Shown here one piece after another: positions 28,896 through 38,223 of a DNA stretch of 64,000 bases. How positions within the stretch are numbered: the stretch's first letter is position 1; each line of letters opens with the position of its first letter. The DNA is taken from positions 682,001-746,000 of the forward strand of contig NZ_VKOG01000001.1 of assembly GCF_007474545.1 (NCBI RefSeq), in the 5' to 3' direction. A program made the translations under genes and the position numbers. Origin of the DNA: Chryseobacterium binzhouense. GTDB lineage: Bacteria; Bacteroidota; Bacteroidia; Flavobacteriales; Weeksellaceae. Below the pieces are notes generated by a model that was not told where the DNA came from, did not search any database, and saw only the letters and a program-made list of their open reading frames with translations.

Positions 28896-31800
28896 ATGAA
28901 TAATTTGAATTCAGAAATATTCCAGGCCTTTCAGACCAAGCTGAAAACCGGTAACAGAAGAGGCGTTCACCTCAATGCTATTCCGGGGAATTCCCGATAC
29001 AAATTTGATTTGGCAAGGTTGTCTGAAATTCAGAAAAGTCTTCCCGAACATTTCATTATTGATCTTCTTACGCAGAAAAACATCAGTTTCAGGTTTTCAA
29101 TTCTGGATAAAAAGCAGGAAGCTGCTCCTAAAACTGAAAAGAAAGACAGCACTTATCTTTACGCAGATGAAAAGGAAAATCTTCAGAAAAAAACTGTTGA
29201 AAGTTCTGATAATCCTATCGAAAGCCGTTCCAAAATTCTGGATAAACTTTCGACAGGTTTGGAAAATCTGGTGTTTCAGAACGATGTCATTCAATCGGAA
29301 AAAGGGATCAATTCTTTGGGTTTTGGTTTTCCGCTGCTTATCAGGAGAGATCTGGACGGACAGCTTACTTCGGCACCGGTTCTCATCTGGTCTGTAAAAA
29401 TAAAGCCTGTTAATGAACTTAACACGTGGGAAATCAGCAGAACAGAAGATGATCCGATTTATATGAACGAAGTTCTGGTCAATCATCTGCAGAACGATTC
29501 CGGAATTACATTAGAACAGATTCCTGAGGAAATGTTGCTGGATGGTAAAATCGACAAGCCTGAACTGCTTCAGATCTGCCAGAAACTTCTTGAGCAGCTC
29601 AAAATTTCGCAGAATCTGGATTTTATTCTGAATAATTATGAGGAAATACCATTTATTAAATCAAAATCGACCTTTGAAAATCAGCTTCCTGAAAAAGGCG
29701 ATGCGGTTATTGTAAAATCCGGTCTTTTTTCATTGTTTGAGGTTCAGAAACAGAATATTATCAATGATTATGAAACTCTGAAACAGGAGTACAAACCGAT
29801 AGAGAATTTCGAGAAAAAAGAATTTCAGACGATAACTTCCGTAGAAACAGATCCTTCGCAGCAGGAAATCTTAGAATCGCTTCAGTCACAGTCCAAAATT
29901 CTGATCCAGGGTCCGCCCGGAACAGGGAAAAGCCAGACTCTGACTGCCGTTTTGCTCAATGCGCTGGAAAATAAACAGAAAACCATTGTGGTGTGCGAAA
30001 AGCAAACCGCATTGGAAGTGCTCTACAATGCGCTTCACAAACTAGGACTGGAACGCTATTGCATTATGATAAAAGATTCGGCGGCAGACCGCAGACCGGT
30101 TGTAGATGCAGTTCGGAATACGATAGATTCTGCAGATTTCAAAAAGACCGTTCAGCCATATTCTGTGCAGTCTCTGCAAGCTCAGCTTACGGAAATTTCT
30201 TCTCATAAAAATGTGATCAACTCGGTTCATGAACTTTTAAATCAGGATATTTTATCCGGAAAAAATCGTACGGAAATTGTGGCAAATCTACTTTCTTATC
30301 AGAATCTGAAAGAAAGTATTGATTTGAATGATATTCAGTTCTCGTTTTCGGAAGAGGAGTTCAGTGCCATTGAAAATATTCTGAAAAACGGTAAGGAGCT
30401 GTATCAGGAGTTCCAGCCTTTTAAGGGAAATTTTTTTCTCAATCCCGAAAAATTGGTTCAGAAAGATTTTTACAGCAGTCTGCAAAATCTTGATTTATCA
30501 TTTCAGAATTATGAAAAAGATCTGCACGAGATTCAAAAACTGATTGCGGAATTTAAACCTGTTTTCGAATCAAAAAAGAAAAAAAAATTCTCGGAAAACA
30601 TCAGCAAACTCCATTCGTTGATTGACGAAACGGAAGTAGCCACCGCTGTTTTAAATCAAAATTCAGAAGAATTTCATCCGGAAATTACGAGTGGTTTTTT
30701 CTATCGGTTAACAGCATTTTTTTCAACATCAAAGAAAAATAAGATCAATACGCAGAAGCGTTTGAAGGAGATCAGCGGATTGATAAAGCAGATCAGCCTT
30801 ACCGAATTTTTCCCACCAGTTGAATTGTCTGATAATCTCTGGAACAATAGAAACGAGATCATCAGTTACCGTCAGAAAATTCAAAATATATCGTTTTCAA
30901 TCGAATCAGATCTGGAAGCGCAGTTTGGGAAAACTGATTTTCAGAATGTTTTTGATTCTGTGATTTCAGGAAAAGAAACTGAACTGATTTCACAGAAAAT
31001 TCAACAGTTAAAACAAAATATCAGCAACGAAAACTGGTTAAAAAACACCGATTTCGGAAATTCTTACCAGACTTTTGAGCAATTTTTAACGGAGACTTTT
31101 GAATTATTTAAAATTTACAGAAATCATCCTGAAAACCCTTTGCTGAAGGCTTATAACTGGTATTCTTTTCATCTTCCGCTTACAGTATTCCAGAAAAAAA
31201 TTACTGAGAAATTATTTGCAGTTGAGAATTGGTCGCCATCATTCTTTGCGGCATATTTTCCTTTGGTTTTGAGCCATTATTCAGATCCCGGACTTCACTT
31301 TAATGAAAAAAATTATGAAGATCTTGGTAAGAAAATAAAACAGTTCGGAACATTTCAAAAATCATTCATAGAATATTTTTGGAATACTTCTCAGCAGGAA
31401 GCCGTGAAAAATTTTGAAAAAATCAATAAGGATATTACAGTTGCCAATCTTTATAACAAGAGAAGCAGTACTAACTATAAAAAACTGACGCTGAGACAAA
31501 TAGTGCAGAAAGATATTGATCTGTTTACCAGCTTTTTTCCGGTGATTTTTACCACACCAGATGCGTGCAGCAATCTTTTCCAAGGCAGAAATTTTTATTT
31601 TGATAATGTGGTTTTTGATGAGGCAAGTCAGCTGAAACTGGAAGATAATCTTCCGGCGATGCTGAAAGCTAAAAATATTATCATTGCCGGAGATGAACAC
31701 CAGATGCCGCCTTCCAGTTACTTCAGTAAAGTTTTTGACGGAACAATTGAAGATGAAGAAGATATGGAATCTGAAAATGAAGTGATTACTTACAAAAATG

Positions 31801-32897
31801 CATTGCTGAACATTGAGTCTTTGCTGGATTTTGCAACAGAAAACCAGTTTGAGAAAAATCATCTTGATTTTCATTACCGTTCCAGACATCCTTACCTGAT
31901 AGATTTTTCCAACCATGCATTTTATCATTCCAGACTGAAACCTCTGCCTTCAAAATCTGAAGACAAACCCATTGAGTTTTTCCAGACAGACGGTGTTTTT
32001 GATGAGCATATCAACAAAAAAGAAGCAGAAAAAGTTATTGAAATTCTTGAAAATATTCAACAAAAAAAAGACGGAACGTATCCTTCAATCGGTATCGCAA
32101 CCTTCAATATTACACAGCGAAATTATATCAGGAGAATGATTCTGCAAAAGGCTGCTCTGCCTGAAAATGAAGCTTTCCGAAATAAAATTCAAGCATTGGA
32201 AACCGCCGGATTTTTTATAAAAAATCTTGAAAACATTCAGGGAGATGAACGGGATATTATCATCATATCAACTACTTACGGAAAAAAGCCGGGTGGTAAA
32301 TTTGTTCAAAGTTTTGGACCGGTCAATCATACGAAAGGATATAAGCTTCTGAACGTGATCATAACAAGAGCCAAAGAGAAAATTTATATCTGCAACTCGG
32401 TTCCTGAAGAAATTTTTACCCGTTATAAAGAAGCTCTGGAACTTGAAGGAGCCAACAACAGAAAAGCAGTTTTCTATGCTTATCTTGCGTACTGCAAAGC
32501 GGTGAGCGAAGAAAATGAATCTCAAAGGCAGGAAATTCTGAATACTCTGAATGTTTTTGGACATCAAAATAGTCATAAAAATGAAAAGGCAGCTGATCTT
32601 TTTATTGATGAAATTTACAGCCGACTGACCGACAGTTTTACGGATGTAAAGATTTTTAAAAACCATCATTTCGGAGGTTATGAATTTGATATTCTGATCG
32701 AAAATAAAAATGGAAAGTCACTGGTCGCCGAATGTATGAGCAAAGAAAAATACTCGGGAAATCTTGGATATTTGGAAGATTTGCACAAGGAAAAAGTCGT
32801 TGTAAATTCAGGATTTGACTACATAAGAATCTGGAGCCAGAACTCTTGGCAGAATCTGGATGCAGAATTAGAAAAAATTAAAAAGAAAATAATATAA
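28896..32897 (+). CDS. Superfamily 1 helicase (DNA2/NAM7-like) with C-terminal nuclease-like domain
   Basis: 1333 residues. N-terminal unassigned region (1-320), then Walker A QGPPGTGKSQT (about 338-348), a long helical insertion (about 420-830), Walker B VVFDEASQ (about 905-912) with AGDEHQMPP motif III, YRSRHP (about 993), NIQGDERDIIIIS (about 1112), and motif VI NVIITRAKEKIYI. The last 80 residues (YEFDILIENKNGKSLVAEC) fit a restriction-endonuclease-like fold of the Vsr/DUF559 type. Such fusions act on RNA or DNA ends and are often in defence or repair loci. Its stop overlaps the HopJ-like start by one base. Confidence 0.85.
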   Translation: MNNLNSEIFQAFQTKLKTGNRRGVHLNAIPGNSRYKFDLARLSEIQKSLPEHFIIDLLTQKNISFRFSILDKKQEAAPKTEKKDSTYLYADEKENLQKKTVESSDNPIESRSKILDKLSTGLENLVFQNDVIQSEKGINSLGFGFPLLIRRDLDGQLTSAPVLIWSVKIKPVNELNTWEISRTEDDPIYMNEVLVNHLQNDSGITLEQIPEEMLLDGKIDKPELLQICQKLLEQLKISQNLDFILNNYEEIPFIKSKSTFENQLPEKGDAVIVKSGLFSLFEVQKQNIINDYETLKQEYKPIENFEKKEFQTITSVETDPSQQEILESLQSQSKILIQGPPGTGKSQTLTAVLLNALENKQKTIVVCEKQTALEVLYNALHKLGLERYCIMIKDSAADRRPVVDAVRNTIDSADFKKTVQPYSVQSLQAQLTEISSHKNVINSVHELLNQDILSGKNRTEIVANLLSYQNLKESIDLNDIQFSFSEEEFSAIENILKNGKELYQEFQPFKGNFFLNPEKLVQKDFYSSLQNLDLSFQNYEKDLHEIQKLIAEFKPVFESKKKKKFSENISKLHSLIDETEVATAVLNQNSEEFHPEITSGFFYRLTAFFSTSKKNKINTQKRLKEISGLIKQISLTEFFPPVELSDNLWNNRNEIISYRQKIQNISFSIESDLEAQFGKTDFQNVFDSVISGKETELISQKIQQLKQNISNENWLKNTDFGNSYQTFEQFLTETFELFKIYRNHPENPLLKAYNWYSFHLPLTVFQKKITEKLFAVENWSPSFFAAYFPLVLSHYSDPGLHFNEKNYEDLGKKIKQFGTFQKSFIEYFWNTSQQEAVKNFEKINKDITVANLYNKRSSTNYKKLTLRQIVQKDIDLFTSFFPVIFTTPDACSNLFQGRNFYFDNVVFDEASQLKLEDNLPAMLKAKNIIIAGDEHQMPPSSYFSKVFDGTIEDEEDMESENEVITYKNALLNIESLLDFATENQFEKNHLDFHYRSRHPYLIDFSNHAFYHSRLKPLPSKSEDKPIEFFQTDGVFDEHINKKEAEKVIEILENIQQKKDGTYPSIGIATFNITQRNYIRRMILQKAALPENEAFRNKIQALETAGFFIKNLENIQGDERDIIIISTTYGKKPGGKFVQSFGPVNHTKGYKLLNVIITRAKEKIYICNSVPEEIFTRYKEALELEGANNRKAVFYAYLAYCKAVSEENESQRQEILNTLNVFGHQNSHKNEKAADLFIDEIYSRLTDSFTDVKIFKNHHFGGYEFDILIENKNGKSLVAECMSKEKYSGNLGYLEDLHKEKVVVNSGFDYIRIWSQNSWQNLDAELEKIKKKII

Positions 32898-33229
32898 TGA
32901 TTTTAGAACAGCTTAAAAATTCACCGGAAAGTATTGATTTTAAAGACGTGATTGCTTTTATAGATGAGCATTACGATTTCACGCCAACGAAATTTGCCAA
33001 CGGAAATACGGTAAATGAAGCCAATCAGAATAACGGTTCGTGTAAAGTTTTCAGTTTTGCAAAATTGAATAAACTTTCAAAAGAAGATACGTTGGCTTTG
33101 TTTGGAGATTTTTACAGGAAAGATGTTTTACAGAATCCGGAAGGGGACGACCATCAGAATATCCGTAATTTTATAGAGTTTGGCTGGGATGGGATTTCTT
33201 TTGAAGGGACAGCTTTGGTGAGAAAGTAA
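32897..33229 (+). CDS. HopJ type III effector-family protein
   Basis: 110 residues matching the small HopJ-like family (PESIDFKDVIAFIDEHYDFTPTKF, GSCKVFSFAKLN, FGDFYRKDVL). The name comes from a Pseudomonas effector, but homologues are widespread in non-pathogens and lack a known function. There is no type III system here. It starts within the stop codon of the helicase (TAATG) and so is translationally coupled to it. Confidence 0.85.
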   Translation: MILEQLKNSPESIDFKDVIAFIDEHYDFTPTKFANGNTVNEANQNNGSCKVFSFAKLNKLSKEDTLALFGDFYRKDVLQNPEGDDHQNIRNFIEFGWDGISFEGTALVRK

Positions 33230-33230
33230 A

Positions 33231-33410
33231 CTGTCATTGCAAACAGGCGGGAGGTCTGCGAACCCAGTTCAGAAATAAGGAAGCAATCTCAAATAATTTG
33301 GAAGAGATTGATTTGAGTGCTTCCTTAGTAAGAAAGAGGTCATGAAAAATGGCAACTTTTACCACCCCGTCAAAAAATCAAATATTTTTCGCCACCCCTC
33401 CAGAGGAGGG
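33231..33410. repeat. Dispersed-type intergenic repeats with a large hairpin
   Basis: The 253 bases after the HopJ-like gene hold no gene. They begin TGTCATTGCAAACAGG...AAGGAAGCAATCTC, in the style of the TGTCATTGCGAGGAACGAAGCAATCTC repeats common in Bacteroidota. AAGGAAGCA-CTCAAAT (33277-) pairs with ATTTGAGTGCTTCCTT (ending 33326) in a 16-bp stem with a 2-base bulge. A second motif, CACCCCTCCAGAGGAGGGAATTT (about 33402), is another sequence of this kind. Confidence 0.55.
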
Positions 33411-33482
33411 AATTTCACTGCCTTATATTAGATTCAACATCAATCTAAATTTAAGTGTTAACCTAAAACTTAACCTCATCGT

Positions 33483-34493
33483 ATGTCATCCAACAAAAAC
33501 GCTCTCATCCGGTACAAAACACTGGACAAATGTCTGAAAAACAAGTATAAAAAATATACGCTGGAAGATTTGATGGACGAATGTTCCGAAGCTTTGTTTG
33601 AATTTGAAGGAAAAGAATCTTTCGTAAGCAAAAGAACGGTTCAACTCGATCTGCAGAATATGCGAAGTGAAAAATTCGGGTATGAAGCGCCTATTGAAGT
33701 TTATGAAAGAAAATATTACCGATACAGCGATCCGGATTACAGCATTCATAATATTTCTGTCAACGAAAGTGATCTGAAAGCGATGAATAATGCGGTGCAG
33801 ATTTTAAAGCAGTTCAAAGATTTTTCGATGTTCAAGGAAATGAACGGGGTGATTCAGAAGCTTGAAGATTCGATCCATTCAACGAATCAGAAATCAATTA
33901 TTCATCTGGATAAAAACGAGCAGCTGAAAGGTCTTGAACATATTGATATTCTGTACGAAAGCGTTCTGCATAAAAAGGTTTTGAAAATTTTATATAAAAG
34001 CTTCAAAGCGAGGGAATCCAATTATTATATCGTTCATCCGCAATTGCTGAAAGAATATAATAACCGCTGGTTTTTGATTTGCTGGCATAAAAGCAAAATA
34101 ATGAACCTGGCTCTGGACAGAATAGAAGAAATTTCGATGGAAGAGCAAACCGAATATATTGATAAAGATTTCGATGCAGATCGTTATTTCGGTGAAGTGA
34201 TCGGCGCTACGGTTTCTGAAACACAAAGACCTCAAAATGTAATATTCTGCATCACTCCAAAACACGCTCCTTATGTGAAAACCAAACCTTTTCATCATTC
34301 TCAGGAGATTCTAAAGGAAGATGAGGACGGAACGGTATTTAAAATATGTGTACAGCTTAATTTTGAGCTGGAACGGCTGATTTTGGGAATGGGAGAGTGC
34401 ATCACCGTTCTCAAACCGGATAAGCTTAAAAAGAGGATTTACAAAAGTCTTACAGAAGCTGTGCAGAATTATTCCGAAGATAATGACAGTTGA
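33483..34493 (+). CDS. WYL-domain transcriptional regulator
   Basis: 336 residues: an N-terminal winged-helix part (about 1-80; RYKTLDKCLKNKYKKYTLEDL, SKRTVQLDLQNM), then a WYL domain (about 150-230; VLKILYKSFKAR, HPQLLKEYNNRWFLICW, ALDRIEEI) and a C-terminal extension (WCX-type). WYL proteins sense nucleic acid or nucleotide ligands and often control RNA repair and defence genes; association with rtcB is known in several phyla. Here rtcB is 5 kb away and divergent, with the helicase pair between. Target promoters are not visible. Codon use is like that of the neighbours. Confidence 0.85.
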   Translation: MSSNKNALIRYKTLDKCLKNKYKKYTLEDLMDECSEALFEFEGKESFVSKRTVQLDLQNMRSEKFGYEAPIEVYERKYYRYSDPDYSIHNISVNESDLKAMNNAVQILKQFKDFSMFKEMNGVIQKLEDSIHSTNQKSIIHLDKNEQLKGLEHIDILYESVLHKKVLKILYKSFKARESNYYIVHPQLLKEYNNRWFLICWHKSKIMNLALDRIEEISMEEQTEYIDKDFDADRYFGEVIGATVSETQRPQNVIFCITPKHAPYVKTKPFHHSQEILKEDEDGTVFKICVQLNFELERLILGMGECITVLKPDKLKKRIYKSLTEAVQNYSEDNDS

Positions 34494-34501
34494 TTTTAAT
34501 T

Positions 34502-34538
34502 AAAAAGCTTACACCGCAAAAATCAGAGTAAGCTTTTT
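34502..34538. terminator. Bidirectional terminator between WYL gene and C1q-like gene
   Basis: 11-bp perfect stem AAAAAGCTTAC / GTAAGCTTTTT with a 15-base loop, placed between convergent genes. Confidence 0.75.
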
Positions 34539-34546
34539 GATGTATT

Positions 34547-35908
34547 TTACTTTAGTCTTGTGAAACTGAAATAAGTACCAATCCCGCTTCCTGTAGCTCC
34601 TGTAGGACTAGCAACTAATGTCATAGATTTATTTACCGGTGCTGCTAATCCAAAATAGTAACTTGTACCAGCTGTTAGTGTAACTATACCTTTGGCTAAA
34701 AAGTATCTTGTGTCTGTGGAGTTTTCTATATTAGCTCTGGCTACCCATAAGTTAGTTGAATTACTGGCAACGCCTATTACAGCTCTCTCTGCGCTTACTC
34801 CAAAGTCATTGTCAACAGCATTGGTGCCAAAATATGATGTTGCAAATTCCCATATATATACACCCGTTTCTAATGGTGTAAATAGTCCTGTAGATGTATC
34901 ATATTCATTTTCAAGGTCAATCTGCTCATTGTCTATAATTACTTTAGCAATTGAATTTCCAGTTGACGGCTGTGACATGGAGAAGTTTGTTGTAATGTAG
35001 CCTCCAAATTTTATTCTTTGAAGGAAACTGGTTTTTACTACACCGCTGGGATCAATTACTAAGCTGCTAACATTTGTAGCATTTGTATTTTGTACACCTT
35101 CAAAGCGTACCGGATCTGATGTATCTACCACATGAAACTTATTTGATGGAGATATTGCACCTATGCCCATTTTACCGTCACCTGTTATCCTTGCTTTTTC
35201 AGTGCCTAGAGCACTGCTTCCCGCGCTTGTTATAAATCTGATAGGTACGGAATTAGTAGTTGCATTAGAGCCTATATCTAAAGATATGGCATCTAATCCT
35301 GCAAAAACCTGTGTGTTTGACTCTGGGAAAGCCTGCAGGCTCAATCTAGTCTCTACATTGTTGCTATTTCTATCCGGTGACACTATCAAAATATTTGAAA
35401 GACCCGTTGAAGATGAAGCTAATGATTCCTGACGAATACCTGATCCTGAATTAATAATAGTTCTTTGGTTATTTCCTAGAAAGGTTAAAGTTTTACCATC
35501 CATTGTCATTGTTCTGTTTGAGGTAAGAGTTCCATCATCTTTATAGATGTTAATGTCCGGACTAATTTTAATCCACTCCGTTCCGTTAAAATAATAATAA
35601 CCTACAGATGTAATGTTTACTCTTTGTGAAAGTATGTCTCCGCCAGAAATGTCAGTAATGTATATCAATGCTCCTCTTTGATCCTGAGTATATAGAGTAT
35701 TGCCTTTATTTGTAAGTTCAAGTCTCGTAAGTCTTGGAGCCTGCAAACCTGTGATGTCATTTGTTAAAGATACACCATTGCTGTCAGATCTTCCGTTAAC
35801 ATCTAATGATGTTTTAGGGGATTCTGTATTTATGCCAACCCGCCCGGTTTGAGCAATGAAGAGTGATGCCGCAAGCAGAAGTTGGGCAGTAAATAGATTT
35901 TTTTTCAT
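34547..35908 (-). CDS. Secreted surface protein with C1q/TNF-like C-terminal domain
   Basis: 453 residues. A signal peptide (MKKNLFTAQLLLAASLFIAQ) is followed by the segment TGRVGINTESPKTSLDVNG, a common opening of Flavobacteriia surface and tail-fibre-like proteins (SGALIYITD-like, YYYFNGTEWIKI). The middle has repeated beta units, and the C-terminal 140 residues (KFGGYITTNFSM ... GVYIWEFATSYFG ... GTYFSFTRLK) resemble a C1q-like jelly roll. Probably trimeric and surface-exposed. There is no T9SS tail that I can see. The AraC gene lies just upstream on the same strand. The function is unknown. Confidence 0.65.
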   Translation of the reverse strand: MKKNLFTAQLLLAASLFIAQTGRVGINTESPKTSLDVNGRSDSNGVSLTNDITGLQAPRLTRLELTNKGNTLYTQDQRGALIYITDISGGDILSQRVNITSVGYYYFNGTEWIKISPDINIYKDDGTLTSNRTMTMDGKTLTFLGNNQRTIINSGSGIRQESLASSSTGLSNILIVSPDRNSNNVETRLSLQAFPESNTQVFAGLDAISLDIGSNATTNSVPIRFITSAGSSALGTEKARITGDGKMGIGAISPSNKFHVVDTSDPVRFEGVQNTNATNVSSLVIDPSGVVKTSFLQRIKFGGYITTNFSMSQPSTGNSIAKVIIDNEQIDLENEYDTSTGLFTPLETGVYIWEFATSYFGTNAVDNDFGVSAERAVIGVASNSTNLWVARANIENSTDTRYFLAKGIVTLTAGTSYYFGLAAPVNKSMTLVASPTGATGSGIGTYFSFTRLK

Positions 35909-35965
35909 AATTTTAAAGTTTACTAATTATATAATAAAGCTTTCAGGTAATATGTTTTTTAATTT

Positions 35966-36892
35966 TTACAGTAATGCTTTTTTTCTAAATTGGTTCGGGG
36001 TTATATCTACGTTTTTTTTGAAAAAATTTACAAAATGTGAGGGCTCATTAAAATCCAAAACATAGGATATTTCTTTTATTGATAGATTGGTCTGCCTTAG
36101 AAGGGATTTTGCATCGTGGATAATAAGATTATGAATATGCTCTTTAATTGTTTTACCTGTTTCTGTTTTTAGTCTTCTACTTAAATAGTTGGCATTTATT
36201 TTAAGTGAATTAGCGTAAAAATTGACAGTTTTTTCGTATTTGAAGTCTTTGTTTTTCTTTTCTTTATTAAGAAGTTTTAAAAAAGAGACAACAATATTTT
36301 CATCAGAGTGAGTTATTTTTCCTACAAATTGTGAATCATAGTATTGGTCATATAATTCCTTCACCTTTAACAAAATAATATGAAGGCATGAAGCAAGAAC
36401 TGTCCTGTTTTTTATGCTGTATTTATTATATTCTTTATTGAAAAATTCAAAAAGTATAATTAGGTCATCTATTTCTTCAGGAAGGATTTTAATGGGAATT
36501 GATTTATCTAATTGAAAGTACTGATAGTTGCTAATTAGTTTATTCAAAAAAGGAAATTCTTCTATAAAATTTTCAGAAAAAAACACACCATACTTTATAA
36601 GTATAGACTCTTCTAATTCACAAGACACAGTTTGTCTCGGGGGACAGAGATACACGCTTGGAAACTCCATTTGTTTTTCCCAGTGTGCAATTTTTATTGT
36701 ACCGGTACCTTCAATAAATAAATTGACAGCAAATAAATCTGATTTTAAAGGAGATATAGTGAGATTGGGAGCTACCCAAACCTGCTTTACTTTGTCCAGC
36801 CATATGTCTGAACATTTTGGTGGCGACACATTAAGATAATTGCAAACATCATATATGTTTTTGAAATAAACGACTTCTTGCTGGGAATTCAT
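35966..36892 (-). CDS. AraC-family transcriptional regulator
   Basis: 308 residues. The N-terminal 190 look like a cupin-type sensor (TISPLKSDLFAVNLFIEGTGTIKI). The C-terminal 100 form the two-helix-turn-helix AraC DNA-binding domain (FYANSLKINANYLSRRLK; NLSIKEISYVLDFNEPSHFVNFFKK; TPNQFRKKAL). Its upstream region contains several TTACAAA/TTTGTAA half-sites, so it may regulate itself and the divergent small ORF. The C1q-like surface gene 57 bases downstream is a likely target or operon partner. Confidence 0.9.
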   Translation of the reverse strand: MNSQQEVVYFKNIYDVCNYLNVSPPKCSDIWLDKVKQVWVAPNLTISPLKSDLFAVNLFIEGTGTIKIAHWEKQMEFPSVYLCPPRQTVSCELEESILIKYGVFFSENFIEEFPFLNKLISNYQYFQLDKSIPIKILPEEIDDLIILFEFFNKEYNKYSIKNRTVLASCLHIILLKVKELYDQYYDSQFVGKITHSDENIVVSFLKLLNKEKKNKDFKYEKTVNFYANSLKINANYLSRRLKTETGKTIKEHIHNLIIHDAKSLLRQTNLSIKEISYVLDFNEPSHFVNFFKKNVDITPNQFRKKALL

Positions 36893-36925
36893 AATAATTA
36901 TTTTTCAGATAGGAACAGTTTTCAT

Positions 36926-37003
36926 ATTACAAATTTAACTACAAAATTTTATTTGTAATTGCGAAAAAAAAGAATATTATTGCAAAAATCGTTTTTGTAA
37001 TAA
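36926..37003. promoter_or_regulatory. AraC operator-like repeats and -7 element
   Basis: TTACAAAT (36927-36934) and ATTTGTAA (36951-36958) form an inverted pair. TTATTGCAAAAA-TCG-TTTTTGTAATAA (36977-37003) is a near-perfect palindrome carrying another copy; TTTGTAAT recurs at 36952 and 36994, 42 bases apart (four helical turns). CAAATTTA at 36930-36937 is an exact minus-strand TAnnTTTG (-7) for the AraC gene, so one half-site overlaps the promoter. Confidence 0.55.
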
Positions 37004-37126
37004 AGTATTATTGATTAAAATTATTTGTTTTATCTATTATGTTGTAAACGGCATAATGTATCTTTAACAGGTGAGTTTATTGAAAGATTGGCTTGCTTAT
37101 TGTAATGTTTTTCTAAATTTAAAATT

Positions 37127-37255
37127 ATGAGATCAAGAATATTAAGAACAGCGCTTACGCTTTTAGCCCCAATTGTGATAGAATTTTTCATTAAGAAAAT
37201 TACAGGAAAAAAAGAGGTGAAAAATGCTAATAAACAGATTCCTTCGCCTCATTAA
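37127..37255 (+). CDS. Small 42-residue protein with one hydrophobic helix
   Basis: An ATG-started frame of 43 codons: MRSRILRTALTLLAPIVIEF, then FIKKITGKKEVKNANKQIPSPH. A basic N-terminus, one hydrophobic segment (about residues 9-22) and a basic tail suggest a membrane-associated or secreted micro-protein. It is supported by a strong TTCG-loop terminator 20 bases after the stop and by the operator-like repeats upstream, shared with the divergent AraC gene. I do not recognise the family. Confidence 0.55.
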   Translation: MRSRILRTALTLLAPIVIEFFIKKITGKKEVKNANKQIPSPH

Positions 37256-37560
37256 AGCTTTTCCTTACTTATAAGACCTTACTTCGGTAGGGTTTTTTGT
37301 GTATTGTTTTTTGTTTCAGTCTCAGTGCTTATTCTATGATAGTGAATCCATTGCAGTCTTTCTTTTTTAAAGGAACAATAAATCATCTTAACAATCTAAT
37401 GCGTTTACTATTAAATGGAATTAGGCTGAAAATATTTATCTTTTGCTAATTTGTTGTCTAATAAAGCTTTAATACGTATTCAGAACACAATACTGATCGC
37501 AGTATTTGCTATTGGCATGATTTTTACATCCAGCAAAATGTAAAATTTAAAATCAGAGTT
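37256..37560. other. Intergenic region upstream of the outer-membrane barrel gene
   Basis: 305 bases. It holds the small-ORF terminator at its start and AT-rich sequence without a convincing ORF. CAGTATTTG near 37500 is a partial -7 match for the barrel gene. Nothing else was recognised. Confidence 0.5.
37276..37298 (+). terminator. Terminator of the 42-residue ORF
   Basis: 7-bp stem ACCTTAC / GTAGGGT (one G-U pair) with a TTCG tetraloop, followed by six T. Confidence 0.85.
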
Positions 37561-38133
37561 ATGAAAATGATTAAACAAACCATTATAGCAACAGGAATTT
37601 TAACTGCAGGGTTAGTAAGTGCGCAGGATGCAAGTATGAATAACATGATTAAAGTAGGAGCTACAGCAGGTTTGGCAGTTCCGGCAGATAATCTCTCTGC
37701 GGCAATAGGAGTAGATGTAGCTTATCAGAACCTTATCACTCCGGGGTTTGGTCTTGGTATCGCTACAGGATATACACACTATTTTGGCAAAGACAATAAT
37801 GGCTACAAAAACAATGATGTTGGAGTAGTTCCTGTAGCAGCGCTTATCAGAGTGTATCCGAAACAGACAGGATTTTATTTCGGAGCAGATCTCGGGTACG
37901 GATTTTTGATAGGAGATGACATGGTAGCAAGCAATTCTACCGTAAGCAGACCGGATGGCGGCTTTTACCTGAAACCTGAAATCGGGTATCACAACAGAGA
38001 CTGGAATTTCTTTCTTCAGTATCAGAAAGTATTTGCAGGAAGTAATGGTGATATTGCCGGTCCGGCTTCACAAGACTATAATGTGGGAAGCATCGGAGCA
38101 GGATTTTCTTACAATATTCCTCTAGGGAAATAA
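37561..38133 (+). CDS. Outer-membrane beta-barrel protein
   Basis: 190 residues with a signal peptide cleaved near GLVSA-Q22. Alternating strands with aromatic girdle residues (AYQNLITPGFGLGIATGYTHYFG, GFYFGADLGYGFLIG, GFYLKPEIGYHNRDWNFFLQYQKVF) end in GAGFSYNIPLGK. This fits a small 8-stranded OmpA/OmpW-size barrel. It may be structural or bind a hydrophobic ligand. It is monocistronic, with a terminator downstream. Confidence 0.8.
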   Translation: MKMIKQTIIATGILTAGLVSAQDASMNNMIKVGATAGLAVPADNLSAAIGVDVAYQNLITPGFGLGIATGYTHYFGKDNNGYKNNDVGVVPVAALIRVYPKQTGFYFGADLGYGFLIGDDMVASNSTVSRPDGGFYLKPEIGYHNRDWNFFLQYQKVFAGSNGDIAGPASQDYNVGSIGAGFSYNIPLGK

Positions 38134-38162
38134 TTATTAAAGATACAACCAATTATTAACCA

Positions 38163-38192
38163 AACCTTTTCGACTTTTTGAAAAGGTTTTTT
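38163..38192 (+). terminator. Terminator of the barrel gene
   Basis: 9-bp stem AACCTTTTC / GAAAAGGTT with an 8-base loop and a T tract. Confidence 0.8.
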
Positions 38193-38223
38193 GTTAGGAT
38201 ACAAAAAATACCAAAACAATTAT

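Noticed and set aside
28975-29397. 140-residue frame inside the helicase gene
   Set aside because: It lies wholly within the helicase reading frame and is Arg/Lys/Phe-rich, typical of a shadow frame.
31362-31928. 188-residue minus-strand frame inside the helicase gene
   Set aside because: An antisense shadow over the Walker B to motif IV region; no start signal or family.
33349-33537. 62-residue plus-strand frame before the WYL gene
   Set aside because: It consists of repeat-like sequence (CACCCCTCC motif) and overlaps the WYL start in another frame.
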